Below, one piece after another: positions 1-53,666 of a DNA stretch of 64,000 nucleotides; the first letter of the stretch is position 1, and every line of letters begins with the position of its first letter. The stretch is from Tubulanus polymorphus (taxonomy: Eukaryota; Nemertea; Palaeonemertea; Tubulaniformes; Tubulanidae), in assembly GCF_964204645.1 (NCBI RefSeq), contig NC_134025.1:6019001-6083000 (forward strand), in the 5' to 3' direction. Position numbers and translations under genes: made by a program. A model generated the notes under the pieces. The model was given only the letters and a program-made list of their open reading frames with translations, was not told the origin of the DNA and did not search any database.

Positions 1-22
1 TGAGAAAAGGAATTCATTTTTG

Positions 23-332
23 CGAAAAAAAACATGCTTTGGGAGTATTGATTACAAATTGAAAGCCTTGTTTGTTTTACGACAATAAATCTTCCTGTAT
101 CGTCAGATATGTTCTACGAACGGCTTTAACAGTTTTATATGTTTTACACAAGAAATTTGAAGATTAAAAAAGCGAAAAACAACGTGGGAGTTTGGGAATT
201 TTGATTACATATTGTGGAGCCTATTGTTTTATCGATTATACGAAAATAAATTTTTCTGTAGTTTAAAAACGTCAGATTTCTACATTAAATCTCATGGCTT
301 CAATAGCTTGATGTTTTACACTAAAGATTTGT
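23..332. repeat. Diverged tandem duplication, two units of about 150 bp
   Basis: Two neighbouring segments share ordered blocks: a GCGAAAAA-AAC start (near 23 and 172), GGGAGT, TTGATTACA, a TTGTTTTA / AATAAAT block, a CGTCAGAT block, and a TGTTTTACAC...GATTTG end. Spacing and bases have drifted, so it is an old duplication. No coding potential is apparent. Confidence 0.55.
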
Positions 333-965
333 TCCTAAGTATTACAACGGGTTGCATGGGTACGGAATTAATGGAACAACGGTATTTTAAGTACGGATTA
401 TAGCGAATTTTACTCGAAACGGAAAAGGGGAATAACGTTTGAAAAACGGGAGTAAAAAACACATAAAGGCTTTTCCTCCGGCTACCCGCTGTACAGTAAT
501 TTTCTGGCCGTCTTCGTTTCTTTTTTGTTGCTTTCCGTTTCATATTTAAATGTGATCCAGTTTTAGTTGAAGCTATTCTATCAACTATGGTCGGAAGCAA
601 AAGAAGGAGTAATATAAAGTTTAAGTGAAAAATTGTTGGGAGGTCCCCAAATGCAAAGGGTCCTTGCGGAGTCCGTATACAATCGTAGTAAATGGATATG
701 ATTCCGGTTCGCAGTCCGTGTTTAGTATTTCACATGTCGCGCACGAAGGACGTGGACCCGGAAGTAAAACGGCTCCTGTCACCGTCGTAGCGACCGAGTC
801 CGTTTGCGAATGATAATAAAGTGCCGCGTAATTTATGGACATGCCAGAGGCCCACCTCAGAAGTATGTATTTATCTTTCTCTTATATTATAGACGTACGT
901 GGGAGTATTTTTCGGGTATGATTGCGGTTTAGGTGTCCCTAATGCTAATGGTTTGTACCTAACCT
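333..965. other. Unassigned non-coding stretch
   Basis: I see no recognisable gene. A short open frame at 625-813 has no motif I know and looks like chance. The upstream neighbour lies outside the window, so a terminal exon of another gene cannot be excluded. Confidence 0.4.
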
Positions 966-2763
966 TACACCGTGTAACACACCAGGGACTTGTCACAATT
1001 GATAGTGAATGAATAAAACCAATATCAATGACCAGGTCCACTATCCCTGTATAATATATAAACAAGGGTGGCAACAAATTGTCAATCTGACAATGACTTC
1101 TCCACTTCAATCGACTGTAATTCCAAAAATTCTCAACCGATTCACATGAAATAAGCTTTAATACAACCTACAAGACTTTCTGCTTCGAACAAGCCTTCAA
1201 CCACCACTCTCCGACAATTATCTCACAACGAAATCACCTTTTTTGACGAGAGATAGCTCAAAATGGAGGTCTACCGATTCTATGGTGGACAGCAAAATGG
1301 TCGTTTTTTTCACTTCAAACGATGATTTCTATGTGAGATCTTAGAGAAAACCCCAACAAACCATACATTTTTTTAAACTACGCGGTCATACCTGTACGCT
1401 AATCTCATTTATTTGTATAATCCACGCGCTCAAAATCGAACAAATGTACGAAAAAGTCACCTGAGCTCAGACCACTATTCCAAAATCTTCTATATCCTAT
1501 AGTAAAAACAAGAAATTCGAGAGTTTAGTTCATATATAAGGGCGTAAATTCAAGGGAAATCCTGCTTATGGCTCATAGGCCAGCATCTTAGCTACGCATT
1601 GAAGTGGTTTTCGCCCCACATACCCAACCTAACTTTTGAAATAATCAAACTTTTAGAAAGGAGGGGTATCCCAGTACAGGTATTCCAGTACATCCGAGCC
1701 AAATATCTAAGGGAATCCCCCACCGTGTTTGGTACCCTTACTCCAAGCAAAAAAGTCCAGGGAATCCCTTATTTCATCATCAAGCTGTCTCTCAGGATCA
1801 ATGGAATTCATACATATAACCGAAATTCGTTACCTATCCCATTTGCAGAAATTATGGCAACATTTATGGGGGACCTCTTCTTCACTCTAGGTACTATTTT
1901 TGGGGTCCGGCCCTACGCATCTTCGAGCTACTAACCTAATTGTGGTCTGATGCCACCTCGCACTATTGCGCTGGCGGCCATTAATCACGTGACGTGCATA
2001 GGTTCGGGCTATGTTAATAGAACCGCGACAAGTCTACGTCTGTAGACTTGAAAAAAGGAAATATTTGCTAATAATACCTCCCCTCAGACGAATGTTGCAC
2101 TATATCTTCATAATACGGATATTTTATTAATTAACAGAAATTTTAATAAATTTTGTAATGTTTTTCGAAATCTCTAAGCCAATCAATACGCGTGAAATAT
2201 TTAGCCCATTACTACGATATCACGTGATAAATGGCCGCCCAGTTGATGACAAGTTGAACGCCGTGTTCGTCCTCATTTTCGATTTTGAGCTTGTTAGCTC
2301 ACCCATCGCGTGGATTATACAAATAAATGAGATAGGCGTACAGGTATGACCTCATAGTTTTAAAAAATGTATGGTTTGTTGGGGTTTTCTCTAAGATCTC
2401 ACATAGAAATCATCGTTTTAAGTGAAAAAAACGACCATTTTGCTGTCCACCATAGAATCGGTAGACCTCCATTTTGAGCTATCTCTCGTCAAAAAAAGGT
2501 GATTTCGTTGTGAGATAATTGTCCTAGAGTGGTGGTTGAAGGCTCGTTCGAAGCAGAAAGTCTTCTTGGTTGTGTTAAAGCTTATTTCATGTGAATCGGT
2601 TAAGAATTTTGGGAATTACAGTCGATTGAAGTGGAGAAGTCATTGTCAGATTGAAAATTTGTTGTCACCCTTGTTATTTTATTATACAGTTGCAGGGATA
2701 CTGGTACCCCCATCATTGGTCTCATCCATTATCAGTCGTGACAAGTCCCTGTGGTGTAACAAC
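966..2763. repeat. Long inverted repeat (arms 966-1443 and 2273-2763)
   Basis: The reverse complement of 2273-2763 matches 966-1443 almost throughout. Matched blocks include GACAAGTCCCTG at the outer end, the AATGACTTCTCCACTTCAATC block, GCTCAAAATGGAGGTCTACC, AGATCTTAGAGAAAACCCC, and ATTTATTTGTATAATCCACG near the inner end. One arm has an extra run of about 18 bp near the inner end (around 2290-2315). The spacer of about 830 bp holds a possible reverse-transcriptase remnant. It could be a foldback-type transposon, two inverted copies of one element, or a palindromic duplication. No clean target-site duplication was found. Confidence 0.8.
1599..1934 (+). pseudogene. Possible remnant of a non-LTR retrotransposon reverse transcriptase
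   Basis: This open frame of 111 codons sits in the spacer of the inverted repeat. Its order of motifs resembles a degraded RT palm: a ...LLERRGIPVQVFQYIRAKYL segment, then VQGIP, then LRINGI, then PFAEIMATFMGD, which could be a decayed F-A-D-D box with one catalytic Asp lost. The match is by eye and weak. A chance ORF remains possible. Confidence 0.25.
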
Positions 2764-2765
2764 AG

Positions 2766-4197
2766 TAACACTTCTTATAACACTAGCGCCACCCAGTGGA
2801 TAGGTGACCCAAACTGCAGTTCGACCATTTTTCGTTTTGCTGCTGGGATTGGAGCCGAGACGAGAGAGTTGTCTAAAAAAGTAGTCCACGACGGCCACGC
2901 ACTGCTGCTGCATGTCCTTCCTGTCGTGTCCGAGTGTTCTGCAGTCCTCTGTATCTCTTGTTGGCGGAGGGTTGGGATCGGGTCCTCCTTATTATTGAGA
3001 TGACGTAATTTACCGAGATCAACGGAGATGACATGAAATATAGCATAGTTATTTATTCCTTATCGATTTTAACACTTGAAATCATGTTATATCAGTAATT
3101 GTAAGGTTGGGATCCATTTGGTAATCGTTGTGCCAAATTGAGGTTAATGTGCCTAATGTAGAATTTTTTCTGGGGCTTCTATTTTACTGTACTAGCTTTA
3201 CCTTGGCATGGGCCTTCAGGCCTAACCCAGTAAGCTACCCGTTCAATTTGTAGTCAATAAATCCTTAAGCATGTTTGTTTTGTAGAGAATGATTTTCTTT
3301 CATATATGATCAGGAATCTTGGCTCACAGAACAGTAAATTGTCTATTTGTTAATTTTTTTATATTTTGGGTTATTTTCTTTGTATGTTTCATGCCAAATA
3401 TTACAGGTGCCTTAAGCTATTTTTTTTTACATGTAAAATTTGAAATCATATTTTTTATTGGAACATTCAGTAGTTGTATTTAATATAACATTATACTTTT
3501 GTTCTGGTTTGGTTCAACATTTAGTTTATTAATGGTCTGCGTTTATTTTGTGATATTTTAAATGCTGACTGCGCTATCAAACTTGTTAATGTTTATATGC
3601 AAAAGATAGTTTGACAGGTTTTAATTAATTCTTATTCATTCCCAGCAAATATACCCATTATTACAATGACAGTTGATAATCGATCATGGTTTTGTTTGCT
3701 GCGCTTCTGTGGCATTTATAGTATACATACTCATTTCAATTAAGTAGTGCTATTCAGTAAGGCCCAATTTTCTAATATCAGATGAATTTCCTTTGTTTCT
3801 TAAAACATTATGAATTAAGCCTACTCAATATATCAACCAGTCATAGGCCTACATCAAAGTTAATATTCAGGCACATTGGAAGCAATTTTCGATTGGTGAA
3901 GCCAATTGCCGATTTTTGACAGGTTCTTATATTCATTGCAGTGAAATATTTTAATAGAAAAATGAATAAATACCCATGAAATTTAGGCAAAGGGCTAAAT
4001 ACATTCACTTTTCATCCGTTGTTGAAGAAGATTGGGCCAATTCTTTCAAAATTTAGCTAATGTGAGCCTACTTGGAGATATTTCGGGTATCCAGTAGGTG
4101 ACTTATATGTTAAATTCTGTCCATATCCCGGTACATGTATCTGTGGTTTGAATCTGATTTCATTCTTTTATTTAAGAAATAGCTGTATGACTCGCAA
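2766..4197. other. AT-rich intergenic DNA upstream of the NRAMP gene
   Basis: No coding exon or RNA gene is supported. The first part (2766-3000) is open by chance in one frame and shows no known domain. The rest is AT-rich, and the promoter of the upstream NRAMP first exon presumably lies near its end, but no clear TATA or initiator element can be named. Confidence 0.4.
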
Positions 4198-10292
<6,095 letters not shown>

Positions 10293-10439
10293 CAAAATGT
10301 ACCTTGAAATCAAATAGTTTCGAATGTTATTAAAGAATCAGCATCGTCCACTATTACCAGTATGTAACCAGCAGGATATAGTTGGGTTTGTGAACAGCGA
10401 TCATGATAAGTCATTGTACAAAATGTAGTTGAATTTTCC

Positions 10440-10461
10440 GATAGCCTGCAGTGGGGTTATC
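10440..10461 (+). promoter_or_regulatory. IRE-like hairpin in the NRAMP 3'UTR (non-canonical)
   Basis: GATAGCC and GGTTATC pair over 7 bp (one G-T) around an 8-nt loop TGCAGTGG that contains CAGTG, the core of iron-responsive element loops. A true IRE needs a hexaloop CAGTGN, a 5-bp upper stem and a bulged C, and these do not line up here. Vertebrate SLC11A2 has a 3'UTR IRE, which is why it is listed; I would not call it functional. Confidence 0.2.
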
Positions 10462-10699
10462 CTATGATTTTATCTCAAAGGTTCTTAAATCTGTTTTCTG
10501 TTACATGTAAGCCTACCTGGTTGCTGTTTTTTTTTAAATTTTTCTTGCTGTTGATTATTTATGTAATTCTATCACTGAAAATACGTATGCCCCGTTACAT
10601 CATGGACTTTAAAGTGTCCGTTTTACATACATTGATCGAGTGATTTCTTATTTAGTGTTTGAACTTGGTGTTAGGTGTTAATGTTGCGCTAAAAGTGTA

Positions 10700-10705
10700 A
10701 ATAAA
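10700..10705 (+). terminator. Poly(A) signal of NRAMP
   Basis: Canonical AATAAA about 400 bp after the stop codon, followed by T/G-rich sequence. Confidence 0.6.
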
Positions 10706-11234
10706 ATACTTGTGTTTAGTGTCATATGTAATTATGTGAAAAAGATTAATATACACCGGTACCGTATCATTATTATTATTATCAAAATAAATATCATTAT
10801 CAGATTAATTTACCATCAAAGTTTTATTTTTTATTTCACTTTCAAAGTCTATAGTGATATATATTACACTATTTATTAATCAAGTATATGAGTTGATTTA
10901 TTTATTGAACAATTGTAAAGTTGAATGACGAGTGAATGAAAATAAACTTCAGTATGATATAACTATATACTTTGTATCCAGTTCCGTGTTAGTAATATTG
11001 ACTAAGTGGATTCTCCGTTGAATTCTATCAGGCGACACTGTGTATAACACACGTCACTACATAGCAGCACTGCACTGTATTACCATTGAATTAACAGAAT
11101 AGTTCTATGGTATTACGCACAGTCTAGTACTGTAAACCTCAACTGATAACAAATAGAGATTGAATTGACTGTTCATTCAAACTATGAATATCTAAGTTCA
11201 AGTTCTGGACCGCACGTGTGCACTCAGTTACAAA
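10706..11234. other. Intergenic region between NRAMP and the ArsS-like gene
   Basis: About 500 bp, AT-rich, with a further AATAAA-like site near 10940. The promoter of the downstream gene should lie in its last 200 bp. No exon is supported here. Confidence 0.5.
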
Positions 11235-14200
11235 ATGTCGAAGCATATATCAAGCTGTGGTTTGTGTAACTGGCAGAAATTAGTCTGCGCTGGGACGCGG
11301 ATTCAGATACTGAGGAATTTCGCTGTTAGAAGTGGCGATACACCTGATTTACCTGACTATAATACAGATGTAAATATTCATGAACATAAACTGAAGCGAC
11401 CGAAACCGGCGTCCGAGCGCCCATCCTGGAAAGGACTTCGGAATCTGGAGAAAAGGACTGAGGTAATTAAAACAAAATAACGCGAATGAGTAGTGGATAC
11501 AAATTAGATCTATTATTTACATTTCAGAAAATAAAGTATAAAAAGTACTAACTACAGTGGAACCTGTTAATACGAAAATCTTGCGGGCAAAACTGATAGT
11601 GATATTGTTGTAATTAACCGTTTCGTGTATTAACTAAAGTTGATATAACTTGAGTTGATATACATTTCATAGTGGGACACATCATGATAGAAATCATACA
11701 CGGGTTGCATACAGCTACGAGCAATTGTTCAGATAATTGCTCGTAGCATACAGAATCGTATTAACGAGGTTCGACTACCTCCAAGTGCTCACTCAGTCAG
11801 TGGCCTGAATGTATGGCGTTGGTATGCTTGTTTAATCGGATATTCCGCGGAGGTTCGTAAAATTCAAAGGTTACGGCAAAATCTATAGAATTTAAACATA
11901 AAAAGGCAGGGGTGGATCTAGACGGGAGCACGTGCTCCGGTCGCAAATTCTGAGTGCCCTTTTTGAAAAAAGTGCGAAAAAAATTTTCCACTATAAAGTT
12001 CATTATCACATTGTTTCCATATTAATAAATTCCCATCTCTTAAAGAATTGTTGCAGAATGTCATTTTTGTGTCTCAGGTGCCTGGAAATTGCATTAAAAT
12101 GGGTTGAAATTCAAAAATTTTCTAGCAGAGGTCCCCCAGACCCCCGCGAACGCTTCGCGCCTTCGGCGCTCGCCTGTCATAGATAGGCCTAGTGCCTTTT
12201 CTTATGAATTGCCCTTTTTTTCAATTCTGTGCTCCTGTCATTGCCTGCCTCTAGATCCGCCCTTGAAAGGCGGTCGTTGACGGCAAAATCAATCCATGTC
12301 ATATAGGGCCCGGTCCTACTTACCAGTGCTTTGACCTATTTTATCGAACCATTTCGTCGAAAATTGCTCGGGAAAATTGTTTGTCAGTCATTCGCAACGC
12401 TTTTTAATGCTTGCGAGCGATTATATTTCGTCGCCACGTGGAAACAAAGTTTCGTCAATTTGTTCGTCAATTCTTCACATTCCATTCGCCAAGCTGCATT
12501 GACGAATTGACGAAATTGACGAAATCGTATTTTGGCATTTTTTTGGCACACAGGGTCCCCAGGGGCGGTAGGTTGAAATATACGTGATTTAAACACGTTA
12601 CCGGGCGCGGGTCCGATGGTGATAAGGCTATAACGAGAGGTTACATGAGAATCTATACAATCAAAACATATATATGTAGACGTGCGTTGACTTCAAATTC
12701 GTTGCAAAATCAATCCATTGATTTTGATATTCTAGGGATCACTGATTCCGGATACTTTGAAAACCATTGAGGGTGATGAAGAATTCAAAACAACCCTTGA
12801 AAAGCTGAAGAAATTTGGCCAAAAGAAACTGACGCGTGAAGAACGCACTAGACGCCGGCGGGCACTGGATAAATTTGGAATTCCAAATTTCAATAGATTT
12901 TTACAGGAAAAGAAAAAAGAATTTGGAGTTGAAGGTAGGTTTCTAGATCGGTTGTCGGCATTTTTTTGTTATGAATCACGCTTTGAGCTACAAAAACGGG
13001 TCAAAGCATTATGGAGAACGGTGGTATCACCAGTGGCATCATATATACAAGGAATTATCTTTATGAATTCAGATGGCAAAACGCACCTGGGAAAGAACGC
13101 GATCAACGTATTGCAGTTGAATATAGGTGTATATTGTAACCAAGCATGCAATCATTGCCATGTCGAATCTTCGCCAAAACGTAAAGAGATGATGAACAGA
13201 GATGTAGCTGATAAATGCTTGGAGGTTTTATCTAAAAGTCCTCTCATTCAGACTGTGGATATAACTGGTAAATGTGTAGAATGCATAGCTTCAATTTCCT
13301 CCATGGACGTTAATGTGTTATTTTCTAATCTCATTTAGCGATCTAATTTTCCAATCAATCGCTGAATTCTGAATGTGAATTTTGAATAAATAGGGCACCA
13401 ATAGGGCCAATGACATTGAAAATGAGAATAGGTCTACGAATAGAAACATTTTTGAACGGTAGATCACGAAGATAGTTACAAAGTAAAGATTCCTCTGCGG
13501 AGATTCTATCACTTATCCATCTTTGACAGGAGGAGCCCCTGAATTGTGCTCGGAATTTCGCTATATAGCTAAGAAGGTGCGAGATATGAAACTACACTCG
13601 ATTGACAGATGCAATCTAACTGTACTCTCAGAACCTGGTAAGAGAACTTGAAATCGACTTTTCAAAGGAAAGCGGATTGTATCATTGAAACAATATTCGT
13701 TCTAATTTTCTAGGACAAGAAGATTTGGGCGAATTTTTGGCGGATAATGGCATCCATGTGATCGCTTCTTTGCCTTGTTATTCGTCCAAAAATGTTGATA
13801 TGCAACGAGGAAAAGGTGTATTTGACCGCAGTATCAGAGGCCTTTTACTACTGAACAGTATGGGGTATGGAAGGCCAGGTAGCGGCTTGCAATTGGACCT
13901 GGTTTACAACGCTGCGGGTAAGTGTTGAAAATCAATCCTTGTTCGAAATTTAGGCTAAATATTTGGAGTGGAGTTTCTTTTTCTCGAAGTTACGATTGAT
14001 AGTTACTCACGCGAGCGTAGGAATCTCCCATGACATCATTCATCTGGGAGGAAAGCGTATGACCGGTTGCGCTCGTCTACATACCGGTATATAATGGTTG
14101 TTTTTATTTACAGGTGCTTACTTGCCTCCGCCTCAAGAAGAGTTAGAAGCTCATTACAAAAAAGAACTTATGGGGACATTTGGAATCGAATTCAACAAGC

Positions 14201-14768
14201 TTTATACCATGACTAATATGCCAATAAAACGTTTTGCTGATTTCTTGCATAGACGGTACTGAGCGTAATTAAATGAAGAAGAGAATCACTCGCATCATTA
14301 TTTCAGATTGTAATATTTGAATAGGCGTAGAATCCTTTATTTCGTATATCTTTCTCATTTATTAGCAACGAATTGGAAGAATATATGAGCATTTTATTGC
14401 GCAATTTCAACATAAATACGATTGACAACTTAATGTGTGTAAATCACCTGAGTGTAAATTGGAATGGAACGTTATCAGATTGTGATTTCAATCAGCAGCT
14501 CGCCCTCGGAATCAAAGGTAAGGAAATATCTTTTCGAGTGGTGGTGTTCAGAAATCAAGTCTGTGCCAATATTTTTGAAAGGATTTCAATTGCCCGGCTA
14601 GTGTACGTGTTAATTGTGTATTTTTCAGACAAGAAAGATGGCAAAGACCTATCGATATTTGACATCGAATCCACGGAAGAACTGCACAATTACCCTGTTA
14701 TGTTGGATAACCACTGTTTCGGTTGTACTGCTGGGATGGGGTCCAGCTGACAGGGCGTTCTAGCATAA
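11235..14768 (+). CDS. ArsS-like radical-SAM selenoprotein (8 exons, TGA = Sec)
   Basis: Exons: 11235-11462, 12736-12934, 13073-13267, 13530-13637, 13714-13917, 14114-14255, 14366-14517, 14629-14768. Phases close to 455 residues including selenocysteine. The radical-SAM Cys motif C-x3-C-x2-C is CNQACNHC (residues 164-171), followed by HVESSP. The family's DITGGAPEL is rebuilt across a junction. LSVNWNGTLSDCDFNQQLAL and the C-terminal HCFGCTAGMGSS match the ArsS Cys-rich domain. Bacterial ArsS uses SAM to transfer a 5'-deoxyadenosyl group to methylated arsenic on the way to arsenosugars; whether this enzyme does so is inference. TGA 14748-14750 falls where the family has Cys or Sec right after GSS; then QGVLA and TAA 14766-14768. 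The leader of about 140 residues is basic and poor in acidic residues at its start, possibly mitochondrial. The exon 6 donor (GTACTG) is weak. The intron at 12935-13072 is also open in frame. Confidence 0.9.
11907..12265. mobile_element. hAT-like MITE in intron 1 of the ArsS-like gene
   Basis: The ends are CAGGGGTGGATCTAG and CTAGATCCGCCCTTG, the inverted hAT-type terminus, with AAAGG on both flanks. The interior differs from the 4556 and 7020 copies (GAGTGCCCTTTTTG, CCCCGCGAACGCTTCGCG), so it is another subfamily. A 76-nt inverted repeat of CGTCAATT units (12451-12527) lies just downstream. Confidence 0.75.
12451..12527. repeat. Short inverted repeat with GACGAAATT units
   Basis: TTTCGTCAATTTGTTCGTC on the left is matched in reverse complement by GACGAATTGACGAAATTGAC on the right, separated by about 25 bp. 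It could form a hairpin in the pre-mRNA of intron 1. Confidence 0.5.
14748..14750 (+). other. Selenocysteine codon (TGA) of the ArsS-like protein
   Basis: In frame after CFGCTAGMGSS; the next codons are CAG GGC GTT CTA GCA and then TAA. NCBI names the family a '(seleno)protein' because some members carry Sec at this C-terminal site. The SECIS core begins about 50 nt downstream, near the short limit for eukaryotic recoding. Confidence 0.85.
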
Positions 14769-14790
14769 AACCAAAAATGATTGTTCTAGA

Positions 14791-14862
14791 TGGACTGTTG
14801 ATGACGTTCGTTCTCAAAATCTCACCTTCGAGAGGGGAATTCGAACCGATAACTTAAGTTCA
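14791..14862 (+). promoter_or_regulatory. SECIS element, form 2
   Basis: Recruits SBP2 and the Sec-specific elongation factor so that UGA is read as selenocysteine. Folded by eye: lower helix TGGACT/AGTTCA plus GTT/AAC; non-Watson-Crick core ATGAC (14801-14805) opposite CGAT (14847-14850); a 10-bp helix GTTCG-TTCTC with GGGAA-(tt bulge)-CGAAC; then the unpaired AAAA (14816-14819) in the apical loop; then a small extra stem TCTC/GAGA (14820-14823 and 14830-14833), which defines form 2. The distance from the core to the conserved AA is 10 nt, close to the usual 11-12. All expected parts are present in order. Confidence 0.85.
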
Positions 14863-14939
14863 TCATTCATTACTCTTTATGTCCCTTATCTATGCCAGTG
14901 CAAATTGTGTTCAATTTCGAGCAATTTTGTTTTTTATTC

Positions 14940-14945
14940 AATAAA
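14940..14945 (+). terminator. Poly(A) signal of the ArsS-like gene
   Basis: AATAAA about 170 bp after the TAA stop, placing the SECIS inside a short 3'UTR as required. Confidence 0.65.
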
Positions 14946-17017
14946 CGATAAGCTTTTGAACTTTGTAGTGTGGTTGATCCGGGTCATAGATATATAGACT
15001 AGGGGTCATTCATTTAGTAAATACGCATTGGGGAGGGGTCTGTGTAATTTCGTAATGCTTAATGTAGGCTGTATGAAAAAGTGGCCAAGAAACTTAAAGA
15101 ACTCAAAGTTTGTAGTAAAAGAAAAGAAACAATTACTGCATCAAAAATAAAACTTTTTATTAGTCAAATTGTCAACAATCTTTGAAGATTAAGTTAAATT
15201 CATTGGATTAACTACATGAGTTGACTGAACTGAAAATCGATCCATAAATTGCCCATCATTACCTTAAGAAAATAAAATCCAAGTTAGGAAGGCCTACACG
15301 AATGCCTAGGTCTGGTAAACCAAAATGATAATTTCAAAAAACGTCTAGAAGTCTCGGTCCAGCAATAAGTAACTTCAAATTAGAATTCAGAATATAAAGT
15401 TATCTATCAAAAACTTGCGACGTCTGCTGTATTCATGGAGGAGTTAACAGAACAGAATTGCAGTGTTCACTTTTCAGCAGTTCTAATCATCAATTGATAT
15501 GTTTACAGGAAATCTCAAAATAGTTCAAATAATTATCTCTATCAGTTTTTCAGTATGTATGTCTTAGAAACATTGGATGTTGAGTCTGGAATCTTAAACA
15601 CAACGATTAAATCATGGATTAAACCAATTCGTTTTAGAGTCCATGATTAAATGAAAAAAATAAATTGCACAAAAATGCATTTGAATAGTTGGTAGAATAT
15701 TGATGCGTAGATACCAGTGTCACGTCGAAGTTCTTATTATAACTTTTCAAAGTCGGATTCTTCAGTGTTCGGATTCATTGACTCGGGGGTTTGCACAATA
15801 CAATCTTTATACAAATTGTGACAATTATTCTTGTATCACCTTGGATTTTTTTTTCGTGGAAAACTTGCCGTGAAATTAATAGTTAATCACCTACAATCTT
15901 TTCGTTGTCATGATAATTAAACATATCGTGTTGTATCGTTTTCGCAGTCGATTAAGGCCTATTGGCCTATAATTTGACTGCCTCGACGTTTCACTTAAGT
16001 TGCCAGTCGTTTCCCTCAATTCCGGGAAACATTCAAGCCCAAGGCTCTCGACCCCCGAAGTAGGAAATGCTTTTCTTGCCAGTGTTTCATGACCAAGACG
16101 TTATTTGACTAAAGCATTTTTAGATGGAGCATACACATATCTTTCCAACGGCGAGCTCCAACCACTGTGGCGGAGAAGGAAGTAGGGACTGATCAACGAA
16201 GAATGCTCAATTTTTGGTTGGATCTCGTAGCACTAAGGAGTCTCCGACCCTGTAATTGTTATTTACCTGACTAGATCGTAAACCGGCAGTTTATGTCGTC
16301 TCTTGCTCTTCGATAACTCAACTATGGATTTCAAATGACAATGCAGGATGCATATCTCAAAAGTCTATCAGTAACAAATTGATTTTTTCACTAACATTGA
16401 TTTATGAAAGGAAATGTGCAAATTAATCGGTAATCAACGGTAAGGCCATCAGTAACATCATCGCCTATCACCATCATCTTCAATCGGTGTAATCCCATCG
16501 TCAAATTGCTTATGGCTGCTGACTAGCCTCTTCTCCCGATAGCTGTCATCATAACGCGATTTTGTTGTTTTAGTCGCAATAAAAAGCGATAAAGATCTTA
16601 TTAGATCCCCGAAAAGTGGATGTATTAGGATCGTAGCTATCATATAGGCATGTACAGCGACCTGCCGTGCTCAATCGTGTGGTCGACCATTTCCAGGTCC
16701 GAACCTTGGAGTAATCAGACTGATTAATCCAAGGACTAAACTGACATCGGTTTCGTTTAATTCAACTATAGTCGACTAACTCGCTACTCCCAATAACCGT
16801 AGTTCGTCCGCTGAGGGTTGAGACCGGCAACCAGTCTAGCTATCAATCAGTGTCCGGTTTCTACGTCCAATTCTGCGTAATTTCGGTAACGCGCGACACC
16901 CGGAACTCATGGAACTCTAAATTCAAATCAAAATTCTTTGAAGATGAACATTGGGGCCCTTATTTCATGAAATAAGCTTAACATATCTAACTCAATTGTC
17001 AAAAAATAGATACAGCC
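14946..17017. other. Intergenic region and XRN2 promoter/5'UTR
   Basis: About 2 kb between the ArsS-like poly(A) site and the XRN2 ATG. No exon, tRNA or known ncRNA is supported. It holds a 50-bp palindrome at 15604-15653. CpG content rises near 16790-16910 (ACGCGCGACACCCGG), a plausible promoter for a TATA-less housekeeping gene such as XRN2. Confidence 0.45.
15604..15653. repeat. Palindrome of the ATGGACTCTAAAACG family
   Basis: CGATTAAATCATGGATTAAA faces TTTAGAGTCCATGATTAAAT. Related palindromes occur at 27693-27734 and 62871-62914. Confidence 0.5.

Positions 17018-53666
<36,649 letters not shown>

Larger units (their letters stand above)
10293..10705 (+). other. SLC11A (NRAMP): NRAMP 3'UTR
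   Basis: It runs from after TGA 10290-10292 to the first good poly(A) signal, AATAAA 10700-10705. A second signal-like AATAAAT lies near 10785. It holds a CAGTG-loop hairpin at 10440-10461. Confidence 0.6.

Noticed and set aside
2536-3003. 155-codon open frame
   Set aside because: Its first half is the right arm of the inverted repeat and the rest has no recognisable motif. No homologous feature supports coding.
13267-13338. Extension of the ArsS-like exon 3 past its donor
   Set aside because: The frame ends at a stop soon after; splicing at 13267 to 13530 rebuilds the family motif DITGGAPEL.
14373-14750. Reading exons 7 and 8 of the ArsS-like gene as one exon
   Set aside because: The 14518-14628 segment is open but breaks the family pattern, and it has proper GTAAGG and TTTTTCAG splice sites whose removal keeps the frame.
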